A stretch of 64,000 bases of DNA from Flavobacterium chryseum (GTDB lineage: Bacteria; Bacteroidota; Bacteroidia; Flavobacteriales; Flavobacteriaceae): NCBI RefSeq assembly GCF_004362015.1, contig NZ_SNWW01000001.1, positions 186,001 through 250,000 of the forward strand, written 5' to 3'. The translations under genes were made by a program, and so were the position numbers. The notes beneath the pieces were generated by a model that ran no database searches, had not been told where the DNA came from, and was given only the letters and a program-made list of their open reading frames with translations. Shown piece after piece: positions 27,138-34,451 of the stretch (its first letter is position 1; the number at the start of each line of letters is the position of its first letter).

Positions 27138-28178
27138 CTATAACTCAATCGCTTTTCGTTGTGCATTACTCGCAATGGCAGCTTCAATAACCTGCATTAC
27201 TTTTACACCATCCTGAGCCGTTACAGGTTCTGGTTTATCGTTTGCAATTGAATCATAAACGCCATCAAAAAACGAAAAGTAATTTCCCTGAAGCGTTGGT
27301 ACTTTTTCGCGAATAATTTTTCCGCCGACTTCTGTGTGCAAAAGTCCTTTTAAATCTTCCGATTCTGATCCCCAGGATTCTAGGTTTGGTTTTTTTCCGA
27401 GTTTTAATTCGTCTTCCTGAACGTCACCGCGCGGTTTTAAGAATGATCCTTTTTTACCGTGAATGGTATATGCCGGATTTGCTTCTCTAACAAAAAAACC
27501 AGCTTTTAATCGTACTCTGAAATCTTCGTAAATTAACAATAAATCGATCCAGTCATCGACTAATGAATTTTCTCTGGTGAAACGGATATCTGCAAAAACA
27601 GATTTTGGAGAACCAAACAAACAAATGACCTGATCGATTAAATGCGGCCCTAAATCTTTTAGGATTCCGGCGCCATCGTTTACGGTTTCTTTATGCGCTT
27701 TTGGACTCAATAGCGGATTGTATCTGTCGAAATGAAATTCGGCTTCGACCAAATCTCCTAGTGTTCCTTCTTCGATTATTTTCTGAACGGTTTTAAAATC
27801 GCTGTCCCATCTTCTGTTTTGGAAAACGGCTAATTTTAATCCTTTTTCTTTGGCGATTTTAGCTAATTCTTCGGCTTCGGAAACAGTTGTGGTAAAAGCT
27901 TTTTCTACAACGGCATGTTTTCCGGCTAAAAGCACTTTTTTCGCGTATTCGTAATGCGTTCCTACAGGCGTATTTACGATTACCAAATCGACATCGTCTG
28001 CTAATAATTCGTCGATTGTAGCATAACTTTTTACGGCTGGATAATCTTCCTGAATGAGTTTTTTGCTTCTTTCCCAAGAACCTAATAATTCAAATCCTTC
28101 GTGAAGGTCTAAAAATGGAGCGTGAAAAACTTTGCCCGACATTCCGTATGATAATAATGCTGTTTTTATTTTTTGCAT
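27138..28178 (-). CDS. Gfo/Idh/MocA family oxidoreductase
   Basis: The 346-residue NAD(P)-dependent sugar/cyclitol dehydrogenase family protein has an N-terminal Rossmann fold with LLSYGMSGKVFHAPFL. The catalytic EKP-type motif is VVEKAFTTTVSEAEEL, with Ala in place of Pro. Substrate-binding residues probably include DLGPHLIDQ (about 175-183). The layout and C terminus resemble the YhhX/YdgJ subgroup of E. coli. There is no signal peptide, so it is cytoplasmic. It is followed by an old yellow enzyme gene on the same strand, separated by a strong palindrome. Confidence 0.9.
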   Translation of the reverse strand: MQKIKTALLSYGMSGKVFHAPFLDLHEGFELLGSWERSKKLIQEDYPAVKSYATIDELLADDVDLVIVNTPVGTHYEYAKKVLLAGKHAVVEKAFTTTVSEAEELAKIAKEKGLKLAVFQNRRWDSDFKTVQKIIEEGTLGDLVEAEFHFDRYNPLLSPKAHKETVNDGAGILKDLGPHLIDQVICLFGSPKSVFADIRFTRENSLVDDWIDLLLIYEDFRVRLKAGFFVREANPAYTIHGKKGSFLKPRGDVQEDELKLGKKPNLESWGSESEDLKGLLHTEVGGKIIREKVPTLQGNYFSFFDGVYDSIANDKPEPVTAQDGVKVMQVIEAAIASNAQRKAIEL

Positions 28179-28211
28179 AGATGTTCTTTTTAATAAAGAT
28201 TTTATTTTTTC

Positions 28212-28263
28212 ACCATTAAGAGATTAAGCTGTTAAACTTAATTTTTCTTAATCTCTTAATGGT
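28212..28263. repeat. ACCATTAAGAGATTAAG palindrome
   Basis: Perfect 17-bp inverted arms with an 18-base loop lie between two minus-strand genes. It is the best-preserved member of the family seen at 16519 and 20109. Confidence 0.75.
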
Positions 28264-28293
28264 TCAAATTAAAAAACTTATGTTTTATTTTTA

Positions 28294-29364
28294 TTAATTC
28301 TTAGCGCGTTCGTATTGTTTTGGCCATTCAATCTCGTCGTTTAATTCTTTGGCGAAATCTAAAGGCAAATTCGGGTTTCTTAGAGATTCTCTGGCGAACA
28401 AAATTAAATCGGCCTGACCTTTTTCTAAAATTTCTTCGGCTTGTTTGGCTTCTGTAATTAGACCAACTGCGCCTGTTAAAACCGAAGCTTCTTTTTTGAC
28501 TTTCTCCGCAAACGGAACCTGATAACCTGGTTTTAATTCTATTTTTTGATGTGAAACTAATCCGCCGGATGAAACGTCGATTAAGTCAACTCCTTTTTCT
28601 TTTAAGATAGCTGAAAGTTTTACAGATTCTTCCGGATTCCATCCGCCTTCTGCCCAATCGGTTGCTGAAATCCTAACGATTAAAGGTAAATCCGAAGGCC
28701 ATTCTGACTGAACTGCTTCTACAATTTCTAAGGTAAAACGGATTCTGTTTTCGAAACTTCCGCCGTATTCATCGGTTCTTACATTCGTTAAAGGCGATAA
28801 AAACTGGTGCAACAAATAGCCGTGTGCTCCATGAATTTCGACAACTTTATATCCGGCCTGAACGACCCTTTTTGTAGCTGTTTTAAAATCTGAAACTACT
28901 TTTTGAATTCCGTTTTTGTCTAAAGCTGTTGGAAGAAATGGTTCGTTATCATGATACGGAATAGCACTTGCCGAAACGGTTTGCCATCCGCCCTGAGCGA
29001 AATCTAATTTTTTATTGCCTTCCCACGGAATTGAAACACTTGCTTTTCGGCCGGCGTGCGCCAACTGAATTCCGGGAATGGAGTTTTGAGAAACGATAAA
29101 TTCGTTGATCTGTTTTAGTTTTTCTATATGTTCGTCTTTCCAGATTCCAAGATCTGAAGGAGAAATTCTGGCTTCGGGAGAAACGGCTGTGGCTTCCTGA
29201 ATAATTAATCCGGCGCCTCCACTTGCACGGCTTCCTAAATGAACCAAATGCCAGTCGTTTGCAAATCCGTCAACGGCAGAATATTGACACATGGGCGAAA
29301 TAACGATCCTGTTTTTTAAGGTAATTTTTTTTATAGTAAGTGGAGAAAATAATAATGAAGCCAT
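28294..29364 (-). CDS. namA: NADPH dehydrogenase NamA-like old yellow enzyme
   Basis: The 356-residue FMN-dependent ene-reductase has a TIM barrel. N-terminal LTIKKITLKNRIVISPMCQYSA is typical of the YqjM/NamA class; Cys in PMCQYS is the redox-tuning cysteine of that class. HGAHGYLLHQFLSPLTNVRTDEYGG-like sequence (split here as EIHGAHGYLLHQFLSP and NVRTDEYGGSFENR) binds substrate and FMN. The C-terminal FARESLRNPNLPL is also diagnostic. It reduces activated C=C bonds of enones; the physiological substrate is unknown. Confidence 0.92.
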   Translation of the reverse strand: MASLLFSPLTIKKITLKNRIVISPMCQYSAVDGFANDWHLVHLGSRASGGAGLIIQEATAVSPEARISPSDLGIWKDEHIEKLKQINEFIVSQNSIPGIQLAHAGRKASVSIPWEGNKKLDFAQGGWQTVSASAIPYHDNEPFLPTALDKNGIQKVVSDFKTATKRVVQAGYKVVEIHGAHGYLLHQFLSPLTNVRTDEYGGSFENRIRFTLEIVEAVQSEWPSDLPLIVRISATDWAEGGWNPEESVKLSAILKEKGVDLIDVSSGGLVSHQKIELKPGYQVPFAEKVKKEASVLTGAVGLITEAKQAEEILEKGQADLILFARESLRNPNLPLDFAKELNDEIEWPKQYERAKN

Positions 29365-29526
29365 AAATGTAACGTTAAGTAGGTTTAAGCTACCTATTGA
29401 GTACGGTAGCGTTTAAAAAGTAAAGTTAAGGCATCTTGTTAAAAGTAAAAATCTAAATGTTTATTAATTAACAAACATTTAAAACCTTAAGTATTATCTT
29501 GCACTATCAAATTAAAATAGAAACGT

Positions 29527-29534
29527 TACTTTTG
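29527..29534 (+). promoter_or_regulatory. -7 promoter element of rseP
   Basis: TACTTTTG matches TAnnTTTG, 29 bases upstream of the rseP ATG. A TTG lies 25 bases further upstream, slightly wider than usual for the -33 box. Confidence 0.45.
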
Positions 29535-29563
29535 TGCGTTAAATTACGAACTAAAAATACAAA

Positions 29564-30907
29564 ATGGATATAGTTATCAAACTCTCTCAATTTCTATTGA
29601 GTTTATCTTTACTTATTATTCTTCACGAATTAGGACATTTTATTCCTGCTAAATTATTTAAAACCAGAGTCGAAAAATTTTACTTGTTTTTTGATGTTAA
29701 ATATTCTCTATTAAAAAAGAAAATCGGTGAAACAGAATACGGAATTGGATGGCTGCCTTTGGGTGGTTATGTAAAAATTTCCGGAATGATCGACGAAAGT
29801 ATGGACAAGGAACAAATGGCTTTGCCACCTCAGCCTTGGGAATTTCGTTCGAAACCGGCATGGCAGCGTTTAATTATCATGTTGGGCGGAGTTACGGTAA
29901 ACTTTATTCTGGCGTTTATTATTTATATCGGAATGGCGTTTGCTTACGGTGATACTTATGTTGCCAATTCTGATTTGAAAGACGGTGTTTATATCGAAAA
30001 TCCTGCGATGATTAAAGCCGGTTTTAGAACTGGTGATAAAATTGTTTCTATTGACGGTAAAAAAGTAGAGAATTTCGACAATGATATGAACATGAATGTG
30101 ATCATGTCTAAACATGTTTTAATTGAAAGAAACGGACAACAACAAACCATCAATATTCCGAATGATTTTGTTGACCAGTTATCGAAACATGAAAAAGGAT
30201 TGCTTGTAGGTATCAGAATGCCTTTTGTTGTGGGTAAAGTTGCTGATGACTCAAAAAATACGGCTCTGAAACCAAAAGATTTAATTGTAAGCCTGAATGG
30301 TCAGAAAATAAAATACTTTGATGAAGCTAAAGTGATTTTTGAGGCTAATAAAGGCAAAACAATTCCTGCAGTTGTGTTGCGTGATTTAAAAGAAACTCCG
30401 GTTACTTTAAGCGTTTCTAAAGACGCTAAATTGGGTGTTGTTGTTGGAGGTTTAGATATTAAATCTTTAGACAAACTGGGATACTATAAAATAAGCACGA
30501 AAGAATACAGTTTCTTCGAATCTATTCCGGTTGGATTAGAAAAAGGGAAAGACCAATTGGTAGGTTACGGAAAACAATTGAAAATGATTTTTAACCCGGA
30601 AACAAAAGCGTACAAACAAGTAGGTGGTTTTGCGGCGATTTTTAACATTTTCCCGAATACCTGGAGCTGGGAAACGTTCTGGTCGATCACGGCTTTATTG
30701 TCGATTATGCTTGGCGTTATGAATTTATTGCCAATTCCGGCGCTTGATGGTGGTCATGTTATGTTTTTATTATACGAAATAATTAGTGGCCGTAAACCAA
30801 GTGATAAATTCTTAGAGAATGCACAAATGGTTGGTTTCGTTCTACTTATCACATTGCTTTTGTTTGCTAACGGAAACGATATCTACAAAGCAATTGTAGG
30901 CAGGTAA
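29564..30907 (+). CDS. rseP: Site-2 protease RseP (RIP metalloprotease)
   Basis: The 447-residue polytopic membrane protease cuts anti-sigma factors and signal-peptide remnants within the membrane. The zinc site HELGH is at 21-25 in the first transmembrane helix; the third ligand is Asp in NLLPIPALDGGHVMF near the C terminus. Two PDZ-like segments lie in between (about 140-230 and 235-300). Membrane helices at about 5-25, 103-125, 370-390 and 425-443 fit the S2P fold. It ends 83 bases before the tRNA-Asn pair. Confidence 0.95.
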   Translation: MDIVIKLSQFLLSLSLLIILHELGHFIPAKLFKTRVEKFYLFFDVKYSLLKKKIGETEYGIGWLPLGGYVKISGMIDESMDKEQMALPPQPWEFRSKPAWQRLIIMLGGVTVNFILAFIIYIGMAFAYGDTYVANSDLKDGVYIENPAMIKAGFRTGDKIVSIDGKKVENFDNDMNMNVIMSKHVLIERNGQQQTINIPNDFVDQLSKHEKGLLVGIRMPFVVGKVADDSKNTALKPKDLIVSLNGQKIKYFDEAKVIFEANKGKTIPAVVLRDLKETPVTLSVSKDAKLGVVVGGLDIKSLDKLGYYKISTKEYSFFESIPVGLEKGKDQLVGYGKQLKMIFNPETKAYKQVGGFAAIFNIFPNTWSWETFWSITALLSIMLGVMNLLPIPALDGGHVMFLLYEIISGRKPSDKFLENAQMVGFVLLITLLLFANGNDIYKAIVGR

Positions 30908-30937
30908 AAATAATTTATAAAAAGTGTGAAAATATTT

Positions 30938-30966
30938 TTGGGAAATTAAAAAATCAACTATATTTG
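30938..30966 (+). promoter_or_regulatory. Promoter of the tRNA-Asn pair
   Basis: TTG at 30938-30940, an 18-base spacer and TATATTTG at 30959-30966 form a complete Bacteroidota promoter. The first tRNA starts 25 bases after it. Confidence 0.7.
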
Positions 30967-30990
30967 CACTCGCTAAAAAGAGCAACAACT

Positions 30991-31064
30991 TCCTCCTTAG
31001 CTCAGTTGGTTAGAGCATCTGACTGTTAATCAGAGGGTCCTTGGTTCGAGCCCAAGAGGGGGAG
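30991..31064 (+). tRNA. tRNA-Asn (anticodon GTT), copy 1
   Basis: A 74-base cloverleaf is present: acceptor TCCTCCT/AGGGGGA with one wobble pair, D arm GCTCAGTTGGTTAGAGC, anticodon stem TCTGA/TCAGA with loop CTGTTAA giving GTT. The T arm contains GGTTCGAGCCC, and the discriminator is G. The 3' CCA is not encoded. Confidence 0.97.
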
Positions 31065-31102
31065 CAACTTTTTTTAGCAAACATATTTACCTTTAAGGTG
31101 AT

Positions 31103-31176
31103 TCCTTCTTAGCTCAGTTGGTTAGAGCATCTGACTGTTAATCAGAGGGTCCTTGGTTCGAGCCCAAGAGAGGGAG
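31103..31176 (+). tRNA. tRNA-Asn (anticodon GTT), copy 2
   Basis: It is identical to copy 1 except in the acceptor stem (TCCTTCT/AGAGGGA); the paired changes keep the stem. CCA is not encoded. The pair is transcribed together from the promoter at 30938 and ends at the hairpin at 31183. The Ubl operon begins just beyond. Confidence 0.97.
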
Positions 31177-31182
31177 CTTTAC

Positions 31183-31219
31183 AAAAAGACTATCATGAAA
31201 ATGATGGTCTTTTTTTTTT
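31183..31219 (+). terminator. Terminator of the tRNA-Asn operon
   Basis: Stem AAAGACTATCAT / ATGATGGTCTTT with a GAAA loop and one mismatch is followed by ten Ts. Confidence 0.85.
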
Positions 31220-31315
31220 GCACTTTTATAAAATATATCTTCTCAAATTAAACTAGTTTCCACATTTAATTCATATCAGATATTCCAAAATACCCATTAC
31301 AAGAGTTCTAGTAAT

Positions 31316-32614
31316 TTATATTTTTGTATAATTTGGTTTTCCAGCATTTTCAATTCGAAAATGATTACATTTTTCAGTAGCAAACTGCTTTCGTACATGA
31401 TCTATAATCTTACCACTATTCCCATCATAAGAAAGATAAACGCCTTCATTACTTCTCGTCCATCCAGTTACCAAATCCACAAAAACACCAACTGCTGTTG
31501 AAGCCAAAACACCATTTGGCCAAACCACCTGCGGCCTACCTCCAGCATTTCCATATTTAGCAGCTTCTTTTGCTAACTTCTCTTCAGTCAAGAAACCATA
31601 ACAACTCATACAAGGTAATCCCGGCATAGATAATATAACCTGTCCACTCATAGAATAACCATCAGTATCATACACATCCATTCCTACATCGATAAGAGGC
31701 ATTAAAAAGCGCCTACATTCTGACTCCAGCTGTTGCCTCTCTGTATATGAATCTACACCGCCAAAAAGGATATCACATTTTTGTAATTCATTCGGATCCA
31801 GTTGCCATTTTTTAGCAATTAACGTCAAATTTACTTTTGGAAATATCCTTGTGATGACACGTTTTGCAATATAAATTTTAAATATCGCATTTTTGACATC
31901 ACTAAAAACACCTCCAATTAATCGATTTAAATTAGTTATTTCAATTTTGTCATCATCAAAAATAGTTATGTTCTTGACTCCAATATGAGCTAATTGCTGC
32001 CCAATATGAGATCCGCCACCACCATATCCAACTATCCCTACTTTTATATTCTCAAATAAAAATTGCGAGTTTACACCTAAAAAAGATTGTCTATCAAACA
32101 TTAAATCTTTGATACCGCCTTTACCCGGGTACTGTAATATAAAAGGATATCCAACTACACTAATTGACTCCATTTTTAAACTTGAATAGAATGCATTCCT
32201 ACTCAAAATAAGAAATCCGTTGGTATGCTTAGTAGCAATGTTATTAAAACTATTTACAATTCCTGGCAAACTTTTTGAATCTGTAAAACTGGGTAAAGGT
32301 TTTCCAGAATGGTCATGTAAATGAACATGAAAGCATCCACAATCTTTTTCAAGCGTACCTTGCATCGCAGTTCTTATTGCATCTGAATTAATTTTTGCGC
32401 CAACTTCCTTATCGTCAATATAATCTTTATCATCAACAGGTATATAGTCTATCGCTATGATCAGTGTAACACCGTCAGACAATTTAACAGTTTTAGTAAA
32501 TAAAAACCCAACTCGTTCATAAGCAAAAGGATGAGTTCGGTTCAAATCTAAAAGCATTTTTTCATGAAGCTGCTTAGGGATACGTAGCTTAATATTTTGT
32601 TTTTTATTTTTCAT
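31316..32614 (-). CDS. JAB-E1 fusion: JAMM deubiquitinase-like domain plus ThiF/E1 adenylyltransferase
   Basis: The start is set at ATG 32614, whose ATGA overlaps the E2 stop by 4 bases; the protein is 432 residues. Residues 1-150 form a JAB/MPN domain: Glu33 (HPFAYERVGF) and H98-x-H100 with Ser109 and Asp112 (HLHDHSGKPLPSFTD) supply a zinc site with one residue more than the canonical JAMM spacing. Residues about 175-400 are the E1 domain: GIVGYGGGGSH nucleotide loop (193-203), Asp220 (IFDDD), NLNR (228-231), GGVDS (285-289) and a CxxC pair at 335/338 likely binding zinc. It would adenylate the Ubl C terminus and trim or remove it. Which Cys, if any, forms a thioester is unclear. Confidence 0.92.
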   Translation of the reverse strand: MKNKKQNIKLRIPKQLHEKMLLDLNRTHPFAYERVGFLFTKTVKLSDGVTLIIAIDYIPVDDKDYIDDKEVGAKINSDAIRTAMQGTLEKDCGCFHVHLHDHSGKPLPSFTDSKSLPGIVNSFNNIATKHTNGFLILSRNAFYSSLKMESISVVGYPFILQYPGKGGIKDLMFDRQSFLGVNSQFLFENIKVGIVGYGGGGSHIGQQLAHIGVKNITIFDDDKIEITNLNRLIGGVFSDVKNAIFKIYIAKRVITRIFPKVNLTLIAKKWQLDPNELQKCDILFGGVDSYTERQQLESECRRFLMPLIDVGMDVYDTDGYSMSGQVILSMPGLPCMSCYGFLTEEKLAKEAAKYGNAGGRPQVVWPNGVLASTAVGVFVDLVTGWTRSNEGVYLSYDGNSGKIIDHVRKQFATEKCNHFRIENAGKPNYTKI

Positions 32615-32949
32615 CTCAAAGCACTTAAATGAATCAATAACATCTCCGATAATCGCAATCCAGGATTTACCCTCCATGAAATCGCAAACCAGTTTTCTTC
32701 AAGAATTCTCACATTAACCCTGTTCCAATTACGAGATGGGCAACCAGTAATTTGCGCAGAATAAAATAAACTTGATTCGTATCCATCCTTTTGAGCTGGA
32801 CATAACAAAGCATTGACAACATTTGGATTGCAGTGATCAGGCAGCTGCAAGTTGTCAATTCTTATATAGGTATAACCCCCATCCTGAGCCATACTCAGGT
32901 CTGGGGTTATACTTTTCAATTCTAAAATCTGATCTTCCGTAAAGTTCAT
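32611..32949 (-). CDS. E2-like ubiquitin-conjugating enzyme (prokaryotic E2 type)
   Basis: The 112-residue protein lies between the multi-ubiquitin gene (11-base gap) and the JAB-E1 gene (4-base overlap). The pattern LLCPAQKDGYESSLFYSAQ, then W..RV, then W(F)AISWRVNPGLRLSEMLLIHL resembles bacterial E2 families that accompany multi-ubiquitin proteins (Prok-E2 group). Those families keep the E2 core strand order but lack the eukaryotic HPN motif. Candidate thioester cysteines are Cys40, Cys50 and Cys70; Cys50 is in the position of the LCP motif. Assignment rests on both context and this pattern. Confidence 0.82.
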   Translation of the reverse strand: MNFTEDQILELKSITPDLSMAQDGGYTYIRIDNLQLPDHCNPNVVNALLCPAQKDGYESSLFYSAQITGCPSRNWNRVNVRILEENWFAISWRVNPGLRLSEMLLIHLSALR

Positions 32950-32960
32950 CGATTGAAAAA

Positions 32961-33641
32961 TTAAGATGAAGAACCATCTCTTACGTGACTAAAAAACTTT
33001 TCACTCCCTTTAATCAATACAGAAGAATTATCATCTAATGGAGTTAACTTACCATGAATTAATTGTTCAAGTTCATGAGCCATCGGAACCGAGCCTAGTT
33101 TTTTGATTTCCATCACAGTATGAATACCTTTTGAAATCTGGTATTGTTTTGTATTGATTTCAATTTGAACTAACTGTGGCTCATCCTTCTTAACGGAAAA
33201 AAAACTTTCCTTACCCTGTCTCGCTAAATCCACAATTTCATCATCAGTTATAAAATCATCTTCATAACCTTCTGGCAAATCCAAATACAAGTCTTCTTCT
33301 GGATTAATTTTGCCCAACTCTCTTACTTGAATACCTCTAATAAACTGCTTATACCATACAAATGGTTCTTTGTTAATTGTAAAATGTAGTTTTTTCTTAA
33401 CAAAGAAGTATTCTTTATCGGGTCTTGCAAGATTTACAGATTTATCATTTTCTATAAGCTCATCCTTATACGGTTTTGCTATAGAAAGATACAGTTCCGT
33501 TTCCAAAGGAATCCCTTTTAATTGCTTTAATTCAATACCAGTTTTATATTGGTCGAATGTTTCAAATTTTTCCCCTTCTATGATAAATTCAAGAGGTTGC
33601 TTTAATTTTTGAGCGTCTTTAGCTCCATTTATATTTTCCAT
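32961..33641 (-). CDS. Multi-ubiquitin protein with three tandem ubiquitin-like domains
   Basis: The start is taken at ATG 33641 (MENINGAKDA); an in-frame ATG 51 bases upstream is less likely. The 226-residue protein contains three beta-grasp units of about 68 residues, roughly 16-83, 84-152 and 157-222. Each opens with an I/F-x-I-N/E-x-strand, contains G(I/K)xx.ELKxL or similar, and closes with a D-D/N-D...VDLARxGKExFF strand. This is the multiubiquitin (Multi_ubiq) architecture. The chain ends VRDGSSS, not GG, so a trimmed or noncanonical C terminus is expected. It is the first gene of the operon and probably the modifier attached to targets. Confidence 0.9.
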   Translation of the reverse strand: MENINGAKDAQKLKQPLEFIIEGEKFETFDQYKTGIELKQLKGIPLETELYLSIAKPYKDELIENDKSVNLARPDKEYFFVKKKLHFTINKEPFVWYKQFIRGIQVRELGKINPEEDLYLDLPEGYEDDFITDDEIVDLARQGKESFFSVKKDEPQLVQIEINTKQYQISKGIHTVMEIKKLGSVPMAHELEQLIHGKLTPLDDNSSVLIKGSEKFFSHVRDGSSS

Positions 33642-33778
33642 GTTATTATGGGTTTTAATTTTTTTAAATAAGAATACTGCATCGCTTATCATTTCAGCGA
33701 TAATTAATTGAATTTCAATTCTTTTAAAAACTAGTAAATTGCTTATTTTAAAATTTTAAATTACACATAACAGGAAAA

Positions 33779-33786
33779 CAAAGCTA
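33779..33786 (-). promoter_or_regulatory. Candidate -7 element of the Ubl operon
   Basis: TAGCTTTG on the minus strand fits TAnnTTTG and lies 138 bases upstream of the multi-ubiquitin ATG. No clear TTG -33 box was found at the expected spacing, so the promoter may be weak or activated. Confidence 0.4.
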
Positions 33787-33830
33787 TTTAATGCTGTTGT
33801 TTCAGTAAAATTAACGCTAAAAACTTGTGT

Positions 33831-33945
33831 AATAATTTCGAAGAAGTTATTTTTGTGGTCTCAAGTACAAAAACACTAGAAGCTAAGCAGACTCCTGTTT
33901 TCTTCAAAATTATTCAACAAGTCAGGCTAATCCCTGACTTTTTTT
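33831..33945 (+). ncRNA. Structured RNA with own terminator, 6S-like (6S-Flavo type) candidate
   Basis: A long closing stem pairs 33831-33845 (AATAATTTCGAAGAA) with 33900-33914 through 14 pairs and one mismatch. It encloses a 54-base, mostly unpaired region in which GTCT/AGAC and TTTTTGT/ACAAAAA can pair. A terminator hairpin GTCAGG/CCTGAC with seven Ts follows at 33921-33945. A long stem around a large internal bubble is the 6S RNA layout that mimics an open promoter, and a short flavobacterial 6S family has been described. There is no ORF. The 5' end is uncertain: a TAnnTTTG-like box (TAATTTCG) overlaps the stem. Confidence 0.55.
33921..33945 (+). terminator. Terminator of the 6S-like RNA
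   Basis: A 6-bp GC-rich stem, GTCAGG / CCTGAC, with a 6-base loop is followed by TTTTTTT. Confidence 0.8.
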
Positions 33946-34022
33946 ATTTACATAATACCCTAATTTAATAAACTACTATACAAAGGTATTAAATAAAATG
34001 CAATTGTACAATATTACAAACA

Positions 34023-34073
34023 TAAAAAAATGTAAAGTTTAACAAACAGTTTGTGAAACTTTACATTTTTTTT
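34023..34073. promoter_or_regulatory. 51-bp inverted-repeat operator over the XRE/ImmA promoter
   Basis: Arms of 25 bases on either side of a central A at 34048 pair with a single mismatch (34041/34055). The core is AATGTAAAGTTT / AAACTTTACATT, with an inner ACAAAC-A-GTTTGT. The -33 TTG (34051-34053) lies inside it. A dyad of this quality on a promoter directly before an XRE gene is expected to be the autorepression site. Confidence 0.75.
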
Positions 34074-34083
34074 ATTATATTTG
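34051..34083 (+). promoter_or_regulatory. Promoter of the XRE-ImmA operon
   Basis: TTG at 34051-34053, a 22-base spacer and TATATTTG at 34076-34083 match the Bacteroidota consensus; the XRE ATG follows 18 bases later. Confidence 0.75.
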
Positions 34084-34101
34084 CTTATAACCATCATAAT
34101 A

Positions 34102-34449
34102 ATGACAGAAGACGAACAACAACTTTTCTATATTAAATTAGGAAGCAAGATAAAGGATGAAAGACTAAAAGCAGAAATTAAACAAGAGGCTTTTGCAAGT
34201 TTTTTAAATCTTAGTCGTGCCTCTATTGTAAATATTGAAAAAGGAAGACAACGCCCTCCAATTCATTTACTATGGAGTATTGCCAAAATTTTAAACATCG
34301 AAGTAATGGAATTATTACCACAATTTAATGCTTCAGATGTTTCTCTTAGTGAATGGAAGAAAAAAATCTCTACCCAAGTAAAATCTAATAAAGAAAACAC
34401 AAGTAAAATATTAGGTTTTATAGAAAAAGCAAAAATTAAACACAATTAA
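34102..34449 (+). CDS. XRE family HTH transcriptional regulator (CapH-like)
   Basis: The start is at ATG 34102 after a good promoter; the protein is 115 residues. Residues about 8-60 form a Cro/CI helix-turn-helix (LGSKIKDERLKAEIKQEAFA, then LNLSRASIVNIEKGRQRPP). The C-terminal helix-rich tail may dimerise or be the protease target. It is encoded 2 bases upstream of an ImmA/IrrE metallopeptidase and divergent from the Ubl operon. This repressor-plus-protease layout is the one known for CapH/CapP in CBASS and for ImmR/ImmA in ICEBs1. It probably represses the module through the 51-bp dyad. Confidence 0.9.
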   Translation: MTEDEQQLFYIKLGSKIKDERLKAEIKQEAFASFLNLSRASIVNIEKGRQRPPIHLLWSIAKILNIEVMELLPQFNASDVSLSEWKKKISTQVKSNKENTSKILGFIEKAKIKHN

Positions 34450-34451
34450 AC

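Noticed and set aside
31103..31176. Second tRNA-Asn as an assembly duplicate
   Set aside because: The acceptor stem differs by paired changes and the spacer differs, so it is a distinct gene.
32961..33641. Multi-ubiquitin gene as eukaryotic contamination
   Set aside because: It is flanked by bacterial-type genes in an operon with bacterial composition and matches the bacterial Multi_ubiq architecture.
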